Shown piece by piece: positions 38,612-49,924 of a stretch of DNA of 64,000 nucleotides. The DNA is from Synchiropus splendidus (lineage: Eukaryota; Chordata; Actinopteri; Syngnathiformes; Callionymidae), in assembly GCF_027744825.2 (NCBI RefSeq), contig NC_071334.1, positions 62,780,937 through 62,844,936 on the forward strand. The letters run 5' to 3'. The translations under genes were made by a program, and so were the position numbers. Within the stretch, counting starts at the first letter, position 1. Each line of letters starts with the position of its first letter. The notes beneath the pieces are model-generated. The model was given only the letters and a program-made list of their open reading frames with translations. It had not been told where the DNA came from and did not search any database.

Positions 38612-38724
38612 ACTTCTTTCTCTGTCCATTGTTGTCAAACCGCCTGTGATCGACTAGTCAAGCAATACATCTGACAATCAGCACAACATGGATGCTTTTA
38701 TTTTGAAAACATCATTGTGTCATC

Positions 38725-38730
38725 AATAAA
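38725..38730 (+). promoter_or_regulatory. f2: Polyadenylation signal of f2
   Basis: AATAAA about 115 bases after the f2 stop codon. It is followed by the TA microsatellite at 38780-38826 and the duplicated segment at 38848-38900. Confidence 0.7.
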
Positions 38731-38776
38731 CTTGGGACCTTCAAAAATGGTTTGAGTGTTTAACAAATAATTATAG

Positions 38777-38814
<38 letters not shown>

Positions 38815-39192
38815 TATATATATATATGCAGTAACACATGTCAACTCAGGATGCTGGAGGAAGTGGATAAACTGTATGGTGGAGAAGTGGAACAAAGATT
38901 GTGAGAAGCACCAATGTTTCACAACTCCAAAGTTATGGAACAACTGTCAGTGGTATGACAAAATCAAGATGGTATGTAATGGAGACATTTGTTTCGGAAA
39001 GCTGTTCCACCAACTGCTCTCCGCACACTGGTGATAAAATGAACGCTGAAAAACGATGCCCTTTCCATGGACCCAGACATCCATAATAATGATTTTATAT
39101 TTCGCTTTCATATTGTGAACGTTGCCTGAGTGTGTCCTCTTGCATGCTTTAATGTTGAGCTTGAGCTGAACTTTGACCTATTCAGAACAAAC

Positions 39193-41659
39193 ATGGCGTC
39201 TGACGGTGGGACACGACGGAGAATCTTTCTACGATTCCTCCTGCTTTTCCTCCCATCATGCACTGGGTTTCCTCAAGGTGGGTCCTCCTTCACTATCTCC
39301 TTTACAAAATGTTATTTGTCTGAAGTAGAGGAGAGATCTGGCTTTAACACAAACACTTGGGACTGTCGTTCCGAAGGAAGCTAGATGTGAGACAGCCTGT
39401 GAACCGAAACATTCACGTTTGAGTCATGTGATCTTGTTTACGTGTCACTTGTTGCCGACAGCTGTGTTCATCAACAAACCCGACGCTAGTCTTGTCCTCC
39501 AGCGAAGCCGGCGGGCAAATTACTTCCTGGAAGAGCTGAAGGCTGGAAACCTGGAGCGCGAGTGTGTGGAGGAGAAATGTTCATACGAAGAGGCCAAGGA
39601 GATCTTTGCCCTACCTCAGCAGTTGGTGAGTTCAGTGGCCAGATTGACCCTCACAATCAAGACTGCTGCTACAATTGTTTTGTTTTTCATCCATCCACAG
39701 GAAGTCTTCTGGAGGATGTACACAGGTGAAGCACGCACATAAACACACACACATCTGAAACACACAGACTTATTTCATCGTGCAATGTCCTAGCTGTGGA
39801 TCACTGTGCCTCTTCTCCATGTAAAAATGGAGCAACATGCACCCGTCAGGTGGACGCCTACGTCTGCAAGTGCGCACAAGGTTACCACGGAACCAACTGC
39901 GATAAAGGTGAAGACACCACGGTCCTCACTTTTCTGAGCTGTGAAACTCAAATTCTCTCCCTACAGCACGCTCTGTGGCCGGAGGCTGCCGCTACAGGAA
40001 TGGTGGCTGCGAACAGTTTTGCAAGGAGTTTCCGGATCGTTCTTTCATGTGCTTCTGTGCGACAGGATACCAACTGGACAGTGACAACACCACTTGCGTG
40101 CCTCAAGGTCAGAGGTCACACAATCCAAAATGGCATCACTGAGGTTCAGTCGATTTGTCTAGCTATGGTTTGGTTTGGGTTTATATTTCAAGATGTTAGC
40201 ATGCATGTGCGAGGCAATTGTCATTCATTAGAGCCTGGGGCAGCAAGCTATTTACGTCAGAATGTTTTATAGCAAAGTTAATTTTTTGTCATACTAATTC
40301 ATCTCCTTGTTCAGATGCAATTCCCTGCGGTAGACCACAAATCCACTTTTCTCCCCGAGTCGTTCGCGGGGAAATGTGTCCCAAAGGCCACTGTCCCTGG
40401 CAGGTGAGTTTCAACACGTCACTCTTGCTGCAACTAACTTGACGGCGACATCACATCCTGAGCAGGGTCAGCTAACAGAGAACCACAGACACTCTTGTGG
40501 AGCTGTCATCCTGTCCGACAGGTGGGTCATGACAGCGGCCCACTGCGTGTGGAGGAAACCTTCTGGAGTGTTTCATGTCACGGCTGGTAATCATTACGTT
40601 CCTGTGTGTTTTAGGGCCTGTCCCAATTCTCACCCTCACACTCGTATTTGGCCATAACACTGGGTTTTGTGTGTTATGTGTGAGTGCAGTGTCTCCCAAT
40701 ACTCCTAAGACCGAGGGCACTCGCCATTCATCACTTGAAATGATCCCTTCAAACCGAGTGAGAAGATGACGTGCGGGTTCACTTCATCTTCCCAGGACAC
40801 CAAAGTGTGACGCAAATAACATCATGTATATACAACAGCAACAAGGTCATCTTAGTAATGAGGACTGCTCTTCCATTTGTTTACTTTCTCATGTCACATG
40901 TCAGTTAGCTAAAGAGTCGACCATGTCCGACAAAATTAGCAAAACGTCTCACACTTGACACTTGATATACAGTAAACAAAACACACCATGGCACCCAGTC
41001 ATCGGAGGGCACGTCATAGTGGAGGTGCTAGTGTTAAGGGTGAGAAATGGGATTGGGACTAAGTCCTCTGTTACCTTTTTTCCGGTCTTACTTTTTTGCT
41101 TGGTTTGTTAGGGGAGCATGATCTTGACGTGAACGAAAATACAGAGCAGAAACGCCGGGTGTCCAAGGTGGTGATCCACCGCAACTACAACCAGACCAAC
41201 TCAGACAGTGATCTCGCCATGCTGAAACTACATCCACCAATGAAACTGGGTGCCTACGTGGTTCCTATCTGTTTGCCTGCGAAGAATAGCACATTCAGCC
41301 GAACACTGGCCACAGTGCGCCAGTCCACCGTATCCGGCTGGGGTCGTCTGTCCCAGCATGGTTCCTCGGCTCAGATCCTGCAGCGTCTCACCCTCCCCAG
41401 GGTCCCGCTACAAGAGTGTCGTCAACATACCCGTCTTGAGATCACCCGGAACATGATGTGCGCTGGATTTAAGACAGGAGGCCATGATGCCTGTGAGGGA
41501 GACAGTGGGGGACCGCTTGCCACCTACTACAAGAAGACCTGGTTCCTGACTGGTGTCGTCAGCTGGGGTAAAGGCTGTGCCAATGCAAACCTGTACGGTG
41601 TCTATGTACGTGTCAGCAACTTCCTAGAGTGGATCCAAAATGTTATGGCACGTGGCTAG
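39193..41659 (+). CDS. Factor VII-like protease, divergent copy
   Basis: Eight exons: 39193-39277, 39462-39625, 39701-39725, 39794-39907, 39967-40107, 40315-40403, 40466-40586, 41112-41659; 428 residues, in frame throughout. Signal peptide, propeptide ending RSRR, Gla domain ([20 protein letters not shown]), EGF1 ([12 protein letters not shown]), EGF2 (NGGCEQFC), protease. The exon layout, short activation linker and CPKGHCPWQ place it with factor VII. His (MTAAHC), Asp (DSDLAML) and Ser (EGDSGGP) of the triad and Asp189 (HDACEG) are present, so it should be able to cleave after Arg/Lys. Odd points: the protease N-terminus reads PR-VVRGE instead of R-IVGG; the Gla end reads FALPQQL, losing the usual Glu35; the seventh exon begins [13 protein letters not shown] with a poor acceptor tract. 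Zebrafish has several f7 paralogues; which this equals is not decidable. Confidence 0.88.
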
Positions 41660-42083
41660 AAGGAGGGAACAAAATCTTGTCCAAAATAAACAAACTTAAT
41701 TCCAATGTTGGTTGTTATGGCTGCTCTACCTTTTCTCAGTTAGGCTGAGACAAGTTTGGTTGAAAAGGTTGTCTAATGTTACGTTAAAAATATCTATTCT
41801 ATTGAATGATAGTTAAAAAAAAAGTGTGAACCAATACGACTGGACATGATGTATTGCTGTACTTTAATTTGGGCTGAACTGATTAAAAGGATTTTACTCT
41901 CATAAGTTTGATCTTATTCATTTTTTCTTGCTGTTGTGAGGGCCTAGAGCCTAGACCATGTTAAAATATGGATATCTTATATCTTGCCAATCCTCCACAG
42001 GGTGCATACAGATAGACAACCATATGTTCATATGTTATTGCTGGGATGTTTTTTTAGCTGAATGCAACAGATGTTGAACTCAA

Positions 42084-42141
42084 TGTGAGGCTGTGGCATT
42101 AGCAGGCTAACACAAATCCTTTGTGCTCTAAATATGTTGCC
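42084..42141. repeat. Direct repeat, copy 1 of 2
   Basis: A 58-base segment ('gaggctgtggcattagcagg' and following) that recurs at 42944-43001 with about five mismatches. The copies lie in the gap between the two factor VII genes and are non-coding. Confidence 0.8.
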
Positions 42142-42791
42142 CTCGCTAATGAATAAGTAGGAAAAATACCATATAATACCATATAATATATGGTATATAT
42201 AATAATCATAAACATGTCGTAGTATATCGCAGTGTTGTTTTCCTAGGTTGGGGTTTTTATCCATCAGAATTCAGCTAGCTTGTGTCGTCATGTCCAAGGC
42301 CTTCAGCAGCAACAGTGCAGGCGCGGGTGCTCTCAGAGGAACGGACACACATAGTTGATGGATAGTTGCGATAGCCAATCAGATCACGAGTTGGGGACAG
42401 CTACCGCAGACTTAGCCCCTGGTGAGTGCAAACATTTGAGATGTTTATTTTGTTCACGTTTAACATGTTAATGATGGGGTGCCCTGGCACAGCTCTGTGA
42501 TTCTACTCTGACATGTTTCTTGTGCCACTGTCGGCAAACTGTAGCCGTCTCGTTGGGGTCTTCCTGATGCGATACCGAGACGTACGACAGGCGCTTCCAC
42601 TTTCCACGCCACCAGAAAACTCATCTCTTTTTAATGAGGAAATCTCTTTCCCCTCTGTTTGTCTATCAATTGAATGGCTGTGTTCCTAGGTGCAAAATGG
42701 ACCGCCCGCCACTGAAGTGAGCAGTGACTCGGTGGAAAGATACTGAGAGATGGGTGTGTGAGGTCACCAGCTGAGACATTCAAAGTGTTTT

Positions 42792-42795
<4 letters not shown>

Positions 42796-42832
<37 letters not shown>
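42796..42832. repeat. (CTGT)n microsatellite
   Basis: Nine to ten perfect CTGT units. The surrounding 41700-43120 interval otherwise holds the two direct repeats listed here and shows no exon. Confidence 0.95.
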
Positions 42833-42834
<2 letters not shown>

Positions 42835-42943
42835 TTCTGACTCCGTCTTTCTGTCGAGCTATCCAATCTGTCTAGCTATATATCCATCTTGATTCATCAA
42901 TTAACCTATGTATTGATTTTGGAATCCAATCGTCCTGCTCGAT

Positions 42944-43001
42944 TTGAGGCTGTAGCATTAGCAGGCTAACACAAATCCTTTGTGCTCGAAATATTTTTCC
43001 C
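42944..43001. repeat. Direct repeat, copy 2 of 2
   Basis: Partner of 42084-42141, about 120-180 bases upstream of the start codon of the next gene, so it may overlap its promoter. Confidence 0.8.
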
Positions 43002-43120
43002 TTATCTGGAAAACATCCGGACACTAGTGGCGGTTTCCGTCATCCCTCACATTATTGATCAGCTGATTGACCTTCGTACCTCACCTAACTCACAGGCACA
43101 ATGTTGTGATAGGGACAAAA

Positions 43121-45769
43121 ATGTGGAGGAATATTCTCATCGTTGTGATCACTCCGATCTCCTTGTTGGCATCAGGTGACCAATTCATGACTTAATTTTG
43201 TCCAGTGTTGTTTGATTCCTCCAATAGTAAGGTGTAGGTTGTGCATTGAACGTGATGGCTGGGCTAACTTTGCTACGTTGCGTTGTGTTTGTTTGCAATC
43301 CAAAACCGCATTGGTTTCAGTGATAGCTTTCTTATCTTTGAAATGTCAGACAAACTCACCATCTTAACTCAATATAAGCTATTGTTGTAGTCAAGACCAT
43401 CTGAGGAAAATATTTTCCACTGAGAATGGCACAATTATATCATTAATGACAAAGTCGAGAAACTACTCCTGGATTTGACAGTGAGGAAAGGCTAGTTTGT
43501 TTCATAGTTTTATGCTATGTACACTTGGTCTTCTTTCTCCAAGGAGTCCCGGAGCCACAGAATGCTCATGTAGTCCTGGACCCAGAACAAGCCAGCGAGA
43601 TTTTAGTAAGGACTCGCCGTTACAACTCTGGATGGCTGGAGGAGCTGAAGATGGGGGACCTCAAGAGGGAGTGCCTGGAGGAGGTGTGCTCCTACGAGGA
43701 GGCACGAGAGGTTTTTGAGGACACCAGGATCACGGTTTGGAACTTGCATTTACTCAGTTAAATGTGTGCTATCAACTACTCAAAATAATATTTAAATTAA
43801 AGATCTCAATGACGACACAATGTTTTCGTGGCAAACATCATGCTTAAATGACACAACTGCATTTGTTTATCTTTCAGGACGAGTTCTGGAAGACATACAA
43901 TGGTAATACTATCAAATGAAACATGCTCAAATAAAGCAACCAGAGACGACATCACCCTCCTTTAAAGTTCCAGACAGCTGCCGATCAATGCCGTGCCTCA
44001 ACGGTGGCACCTGCACCAGCCATATGACATCCTACTCCTGCCTCTGCCCTCTGAACTTCAGCGGCCTCAACTGTGAGCTTGGTGAGTTTGTGACTGTGCA
44101 TCTAGGTCAAATCATCTACTACTGTTTTTCTCGAAGTGCTCTCCGATGACTATCAGGACAATCATTGTTTAACCAGTGAAGCTTCTTGTTCTTAAGAGGC
44201 TCATAACATGCCAGACAACTGTCTGATCGATAATGGAGGATGTGAGCACTTCTGCCAAAAAGATGACACAATCAGTGGAGTGAAATGCTGGTGTGCAGAT
44301 GGATACTTGCTGGACAATGATGGTCTGAGCTGTGTCCCAGAGGGTGAGTCTCCTGGACAATCACAACGGCCTCTTGACAGCCCCTTTCTGGTCCTCATCA
44401 ATTTTGATTTCCTGCCTCAAAAAAGGACATAAATTTCATGGATGATGAATGATATTCCTCTCAAATATGTCTCTTTGCTGAGTTTTCACAACAATTACAA
44501 TGATGTAACAAAAAATGGAATCACAAAATCCAAACATAATATGATGGTTATTACATGTTATTACCACTTTAATTTTTTAATGCCCCATGGGCTACTCCCT
44601 TGGGCACCATGTTGGTGACCCCTGCTCTACCTTCTAGCATCCACTTCATGTGGCAGAGTCCCAGTCCTAGGGAACCAACCCAAGCAGCCGGATGGACGCG
44701 CACGGATTGTGGGTGGAAGTGAGTGTCCTAAAGGAGAATGTCCTTGGCAGGTAAAACCTTTAATATCAGCGCCATGAAATGTACCAGACTTAATTGTCAT
44801 GTACTTTCAAAAACAGGTGCTGCTTGTCTACAAAGGAAAAGGTTTTTGTGGCGGCATAATCATTCATCCGAATTGGATCTTAACAGCTGCACACTGCCTG
44901 GAAGATGCTGATATAAACTTCCTCACAGTTGTTGCAGGTAATATCTGAGTCCTTGGATGTTTTATTACCAGCTTTGGATTAAGCTTTAGTCGGAAGATTC
45001 GGTGAAGGTGAACACAGCTATAGTAATAATATTCATTTATTTATTTTTTCTTTTTGCACTTTTTTTCTCCTTCTTTAACTGCCCATCTCAATAGCGCCAG
45101 TTTATGATGCGTTTATGATTTGTGGTCATGTGTACATTAGGTGAACACAACACCGTGGAGGATGAGGGCACAGAGCAGACCTTGCAGGTGGCACAGATTG
45201 TCACTCACGACGGGTATATGAAGAAAACAACTGACAACGACATCGCGCTCCTTCGCTTGGCCACGCCCATCAACTACACGACATATGCTGTGCCAGTCTG
45301 CCTGCCCACTCGACCACTTGCTGAGCACCACCTATGGGCCATTCAGATGCACACCGTGAGTGGCTGGGGAAAACGTAGCGAGAACGGCCCCACATCACAC
45401 CTGCTGAGGCGGCTGGAGGTGCCGAGGATCCCGACGCAGCAATGTGTGGAGCAGAGCGGCGTGACACTCACCAAAAATATGTTCTGCGCCGGCTACATTG
45501 AGGGGCTTCAGGACTCATGCAAAGGGGACAGCGGGGGCCCTCTGGTCACACGCTACAAGAATACTGTCTTCCTTCTGGGCATTGTCAGCTGGGGACGAGG
45601 CTGCGCGCAGCCGGGGAACTACGGCATCTACACGCGTGTGTCCAACTACCTCACGTGGATCCATCAACACACTGCTATAGCTCCAACATCAAATCCACCA
45701 AAACCTACACTGCCACCGCATCACTCACCAGCAACTCATGAAGTTACCCCTCACCACCATCAGCCTTGA
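43121..45769 (+). CDS. f7: Coagulation factor VII, canonical copy
   Basis: With tissue factor, factor VIIa activates factors X and IX and starts clotting. Eight exons: 43121-43175, 43544-43734, 43878-43902, 43974-44081, 44197-44343, 44638-44750, 44817-44937, 45141-45769; 462 residues (human 466 with the prepro region). Propeptide ends RTRR; Gla domain begins YNSGWLEEL, one residue longer than mammalian factor VII and reminiscent of factor IX; EGF1 (CLNGGTC), EGF2 (NGGCEHFC); a typical activation site [17 protein letters not shown]. Triad: His in LTAAHC, Asp in DNDIALL, Ser in KGDSGGP, with Asp189 in QDSCKG. The short activation linker argues against factor IX or X. It ends with a Pro/His-rich tail of about 30 residues after WIHQHTA. 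The acceptor of exon 44638 lies in repeat-like sequence ('gttggtgacccctgctct'). A poly(A) signal is near 45940. Confidence 0.9.
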
Positions 45770-46029
45770 CTCCCAAGCGGTAACATGTCAGTAAAATTAT
45801 AACCTTCTGTTTGCCATTGTTGTACTCAACAAACGGTGAACATTTGTACCTTGAGCAAGCATCAAACGGGAAACTTATGTGTGTAAAGACAATGTCCTCA
45901 TGGGTTTGCATGTTGTCGATGACATTTTTGGACCATTAAATGAAATAAATGGACCCATGACTTGTTGTTGTTGATTGATTAAGTCTGAATAGCATTAATA
46001 GGACATATTTACGTACGTAAGTACGTACT

Positions 46030-46308
46030 GCTGAGAAGGTGATCGGTTGCAGCCTGCCACCTCTTCAGGACCTGTATATCTCCAGGACCCAGAGACGTGC
46101 AGATGAGAGCAGACCCTTCTCATCCTGGACATGAACTGTTTGTTCCGCTTCCCTATGGCAGGAGGCTATGGTCCATCCAGACCAGAACCTCGGACTGTTG
46201 AATTTGTGATCAGCCGTTTTATTTTATTTTATTTTATTCCAAAACACTTTCCTAGTTGGTGGGATCCCCACTGACCATGCCAATAAATTTGATTCTGATT
46301 CTGATTTC
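46030..46308 (+). mobile_element. 3' end of a LINE (L2/Rex type) with (GATTCT)n tail
   Basis: Plus-strand translation includes ADPSHPGHELFVPLP followed by YGRRLWSIQTRTS, the well-conserved C-terminus of fish non-LTR reverse-transcriptase proteins. After an A/T-rich part it ends in 'aatttgattctgattctgatt', the short tandem tail typical of these elements. It is 5'-truncated and dead. Confidence 0.8.
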
Positions 46309-46820
46309 AAATTGTCACCAAAAATGCACTCTGGCCGTGTTTGTCAACTCCAGACATACAGTGAGGTCAAAGGCAAAGATCAAAAGTCATTTGTCTTTAG
46401 AGGGAATAGTTCTACTGTGATATGACCTGTGTGCTGAATTTTGTGGAAAACCATTTGATTCACACAGGTTGAACAATGTGACCACTGTTAGGAATTCTGG
46501 GATTCTTCGGAAGGGAACAGCAGTGGACAAGTCTGCAGACTTGACTTGAATGTAAAAGTGGCTCTCTTTTCCACATATCATTTTAACTTCACAGATTCAG
46601 TGGAAAACTCTTGTCTGTCAGTAGATTTGTGTGTTTGATTCCTTCGTGGTTTTCAAATTGTAGATGTTGAACTTTGAACTCTTTCTTTGTTTACAAAGCT
46701 GTGTTACAGTGTGTATTGATTTTGGGGTCAGCAGTGGGGTGGGTTGAGCTTAGCCTCTCTCCTTCGGGGCAGTCTGTTCAGGTTTTAGAGAGTCACTGTT
46801 TTTTCAAGACGAAGACCACC

Positions 46821-48401
46821 ATGATGATCAGGCGACTTTTTATTCTGCTGCCAGCCCTTGTCACTGCTGCTGCAGCTGCTGCGGGTAAACAACACCTGGC
46901 TGTTGGTTATTCTTTCATGATAATTTAATGCATTTCATTGCAGCAAGCACTTGTAAATACTCAATGCTTATTGACTCAATTATTGTAATTCTGTGATTAC
47001 TGTTAACTGTCTCTGGTACGATTTGAAATCCAAGACAAAACGACTGATTTGTTAGGCTTTGGTTTTCAGCATTATACTTAACATCTGTTTAAGTGTTTGT
47101 GGAGCAGCAAGATGCCAATTTGTTACTACGGCAACGGCGTGCCAACAGCGGCTTCCTGGAGGAACTGAAACAAGGAAATCTGGAGCGTGAATGTCTGGAA
47201 GAAATCTGTGACTATGAAGAAGCGCGTGAAGTCTTTGAAGACGATGCTAAAACGGTAAAAGTGATCATATCTAATCCATATTGTTTGGTGCATTTTTGCG
47301 GCTGTCATAAAGAAAAAGAGATGTAAGTGGCTAGTGTTGCCCCTCATGCAGAGTACATCCTGCTAAATATGATATTTCTGAGACAACACTTCTCTAAACA
47401 GTCTCCAAACATTGTTATATACGAACATGAAAATAATACTATTGTGAATAGAATCCGTGGCAGATAATTCAGTTTGTTAACTCTGTTCTTCCTTTTCCTC
47501 CAGAGACAATTCTGGCTGACATATGAGGGTAAGTGTCAGAATAGGCTGGTGACATTTCACCTGAAACAGTGAAATAATTCATTTAACTTGTTTTTGTTCT
47601 GTTTATGTAATTTATCTGATGCATTCATTAATAAAGGGGGCTTGACAGATGTAAGTATGATAAGTTATTTGTCATGTTACAGACCAAGTAGTAGTAGTCA
47701 GGTGGCAAAGCAATAACCGAACAGTTATGACATGCACCTATGTTTTGAACTTTTTAAACTGCATTGCCTTTATGCGTTTTAAAGAACAGCAGAAGTATTA
47801 GAACTCACATTCATCTCATCAATGGCCCTTCACTTGGACACTCCTGTCGTTGGTAAAAGTCTACCATTAATGATGATATCTTAATCAACCGAAGGCAAAG
47901 ACCCATGTCAGGTTAACCCATGTAAGAACAATGGAACGTGTCTTAACGTCGGACCATCCTACGAATGCCAGTGCGCTGATGGATTCGAAGGAAAATACTG
48001 CCAAACAGGTATAGTAAGGTTTTGTCTTTTTTTGTCACATGATACTGCGACAGCTGTTCCACTCAATTTGGTGTATTTCAGTGTTTGAAGATTCCCTTAA
48101 GTGTCTTTACAAGAATGGACAGTGTCGTCACTTTTGTGACGGATCTGGACAACGTCGCAAATGCTCCTGCGCACATTCTTACATGCTTGGAGAGGACGGA
48201 CGAGACTGTATTGCTGAGGGTACAAGATTTGATGTGCTTGAAGAAAGTACCTTTTTCTGATTGTAAATGGCGTCTATTGCAGTGGAGTTTCCATGTGGCG
48301 AACTGCCCCCAGCCATGGATCAGAGTGTTATCGGACAAACACGGATGGTGGGAGCAAACCACTGTCCTGAAGGGGAGTGCCCCTGGCAGGTAACAGCCTA
48401 C

Positions 48402-48500
<99 letters not shown>

Positions 48501-49435
48501 CTGACTTTGAGACATATAAACAAACATCATACGTGGTATGGAGTTCACGTCTACTCCAAACCAAAGGGGCAGACTGAAAGCAAGGGGCCTGAATTGAACA
48601 GGATCGATGTTTGTTTTCTGAAACTGACAAAGTGCTCTTCAGGTTTTGATTCAACTTGGTGGTCTCAGTCACTGCGGAGGTGCTCTAATTCGTCCAGATT
48701 GGGTGATCACCGCTGCACACTGTGTCCAAGGAAATCTTCCTGCCAACCTCACTGTGGTACTCGGTAACTAACACCCCAACTTGGTTTAGCTTCAAAAAGT
48801 ATTCAGAACTTGTGATCATTACCTAATTTGTCTCTATGTTTCCATGTACAGGTGAGCATCACCTGGACAACCTTGACAGCACTGAGCAGTACAGGTCCGT
48901 TTCCATGGTGATTATCCACAAGGACTATGTGCCTTTGACTGGCGAGAGTGATATTGCTCTGCTGCGTCTGGAACACGCTGCCACCTTGAGCCGCTACATT
49001 CGCCCAGTCTGTCTGCCCACCCGAGGCTTTGCAGAGCACGAGCTCCTCCCACTACGTTATCACACCGTGTCTGGGTGGGGCAAGAAGATCGACGCAGGCA
49101 AACCAGAAGCTCCCGGTGCACCACCAAGCTCTCCTGTCCTCCGAAAGATGTCTGTTCCAATCCTTCAAAACTCCCAGTGCTCACAATACTCTGGGTTTAA
49201 CTTTACAGCCACCATGCTCTGCGCCGGGTACCTGGAAGGTCAGCAAGAGAGTTGCCGCGGCGACGATGGCAGTCCTCTCGTATCTCAGTATGGCTCTACC
49301 CACTTCTTGCTTGGGGTAGTTGGCTGGGGTCAAGGATGCTCCCAACCAGGCTACTACGGTGTCTACAACAACATGGTCCACTTTGTGGACTGGGTGGAGT
49401 CTACTATGAAGTCTCCGCCCACGGCTACCAATTAG
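46821..49435 (+). CDS. f7i: Catalytically dead factor VII-like protein (f7i type)
   Basis: Eight exons: 46821-46884, 47094-47254, 47504-47528, 47895-48008, 48082-48219, 48283-48389, 48643-48763, 48852-49435; 437 residues, no frameshift. Signal peptide with an alanine run, propeptide ending RQRR, intact Gla domain ([21 protein letters not shown]), EGF1 (CKNNGTC), EGF2 (NGQCRHFC), protease fold. His57 (ITAAHC) and Asp102 (ESDIALL) are kept. However, the catalytic GDSGGP reads GDDGSPL at about 49258-49275: Ser195 is Asp and Gly197 is Ser. Asp189 is Glu (QESCRG). The activation site is QTR-MVGA rather than R-IVGG. The rest of the domain is well conserved, so it is a maintained pseudo-enzyme rather than a decaying gene. 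Zebrafish factor VIIi, described as an inhibitory inactive factor VII, is the obvious counterpart; orthology is inferred. Confidence 0.87.
48405..48497. repeat. (TA)n microsatellite in f7i intron 6
   Basis: About 46 TA units starting 16 bases after the donor of the exon that encodes CPEGECPWQ. Open frames across it are artefacts of the repeat. Confidence 0.95.
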
Positions 49436-49924
49436 AAAAATTGGCAGCGCAAGATTACAGAAAAAGATACAATTCCAAGGGATTGTAAGGATTGGTATAC
49501 AGTCAAGTGCCAATAAACCTCCTTTAAAACTTGAAACATGACGTTTTTTACTGTGTCCATACTTGACTGAAACGCTGTGTTAGGCTGAAATAAACCCACC
49601 TTTTCTTGTTTCTCTTCGTGCTGTTCAAATCTTCAGCACTATTTTGACCAATGACAGGTGCCAAAGCCATCAAGCTCCTGTGCATTTTATCATCTCCTGC
49701 ATGGGAGCGTCATCCGAATTCTACTCACGAGTCAATCTCTCCCCAAAAAATCAGATTAGATTAAAATATGGTAGGTTCCCAAACCCTGCACCCTTCCCCC
49801 TACACTTCCCCGGTCATTGGCCTCCCTCCCCCTCCTCCCCTTCAGGTCATTGGCCTCACCCTGGTTTGCACAGCCCCTGATCTCAGACTCCATTACTGAC
49901 GCGGATCGTCTGGCTGTACCCACC

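Noticed and set aside
43121..45769. Reading the second factor VII gene as factor IX because of YNSG at the Gla start
   Set aside because: The activation segment is short, CPKGECPWQ and the EGF2 pattern are factor VII-like, and the gene sits in the F7 cluster.
48267..48672. Open frames of alternating Tyr-Ile on both strands
   Set aside because: They are produced by the TA microsatellite; the same applies at 33718, 33940, 38698 and 58354-58853.
46821..49435. Treating the dead factor VII copy as a pseudogene
   Set aside because: All eight exons, splice sites and cysteines are intact; only active-site and activation residues are changed, so a maintained pseudo-enzyme fits better.
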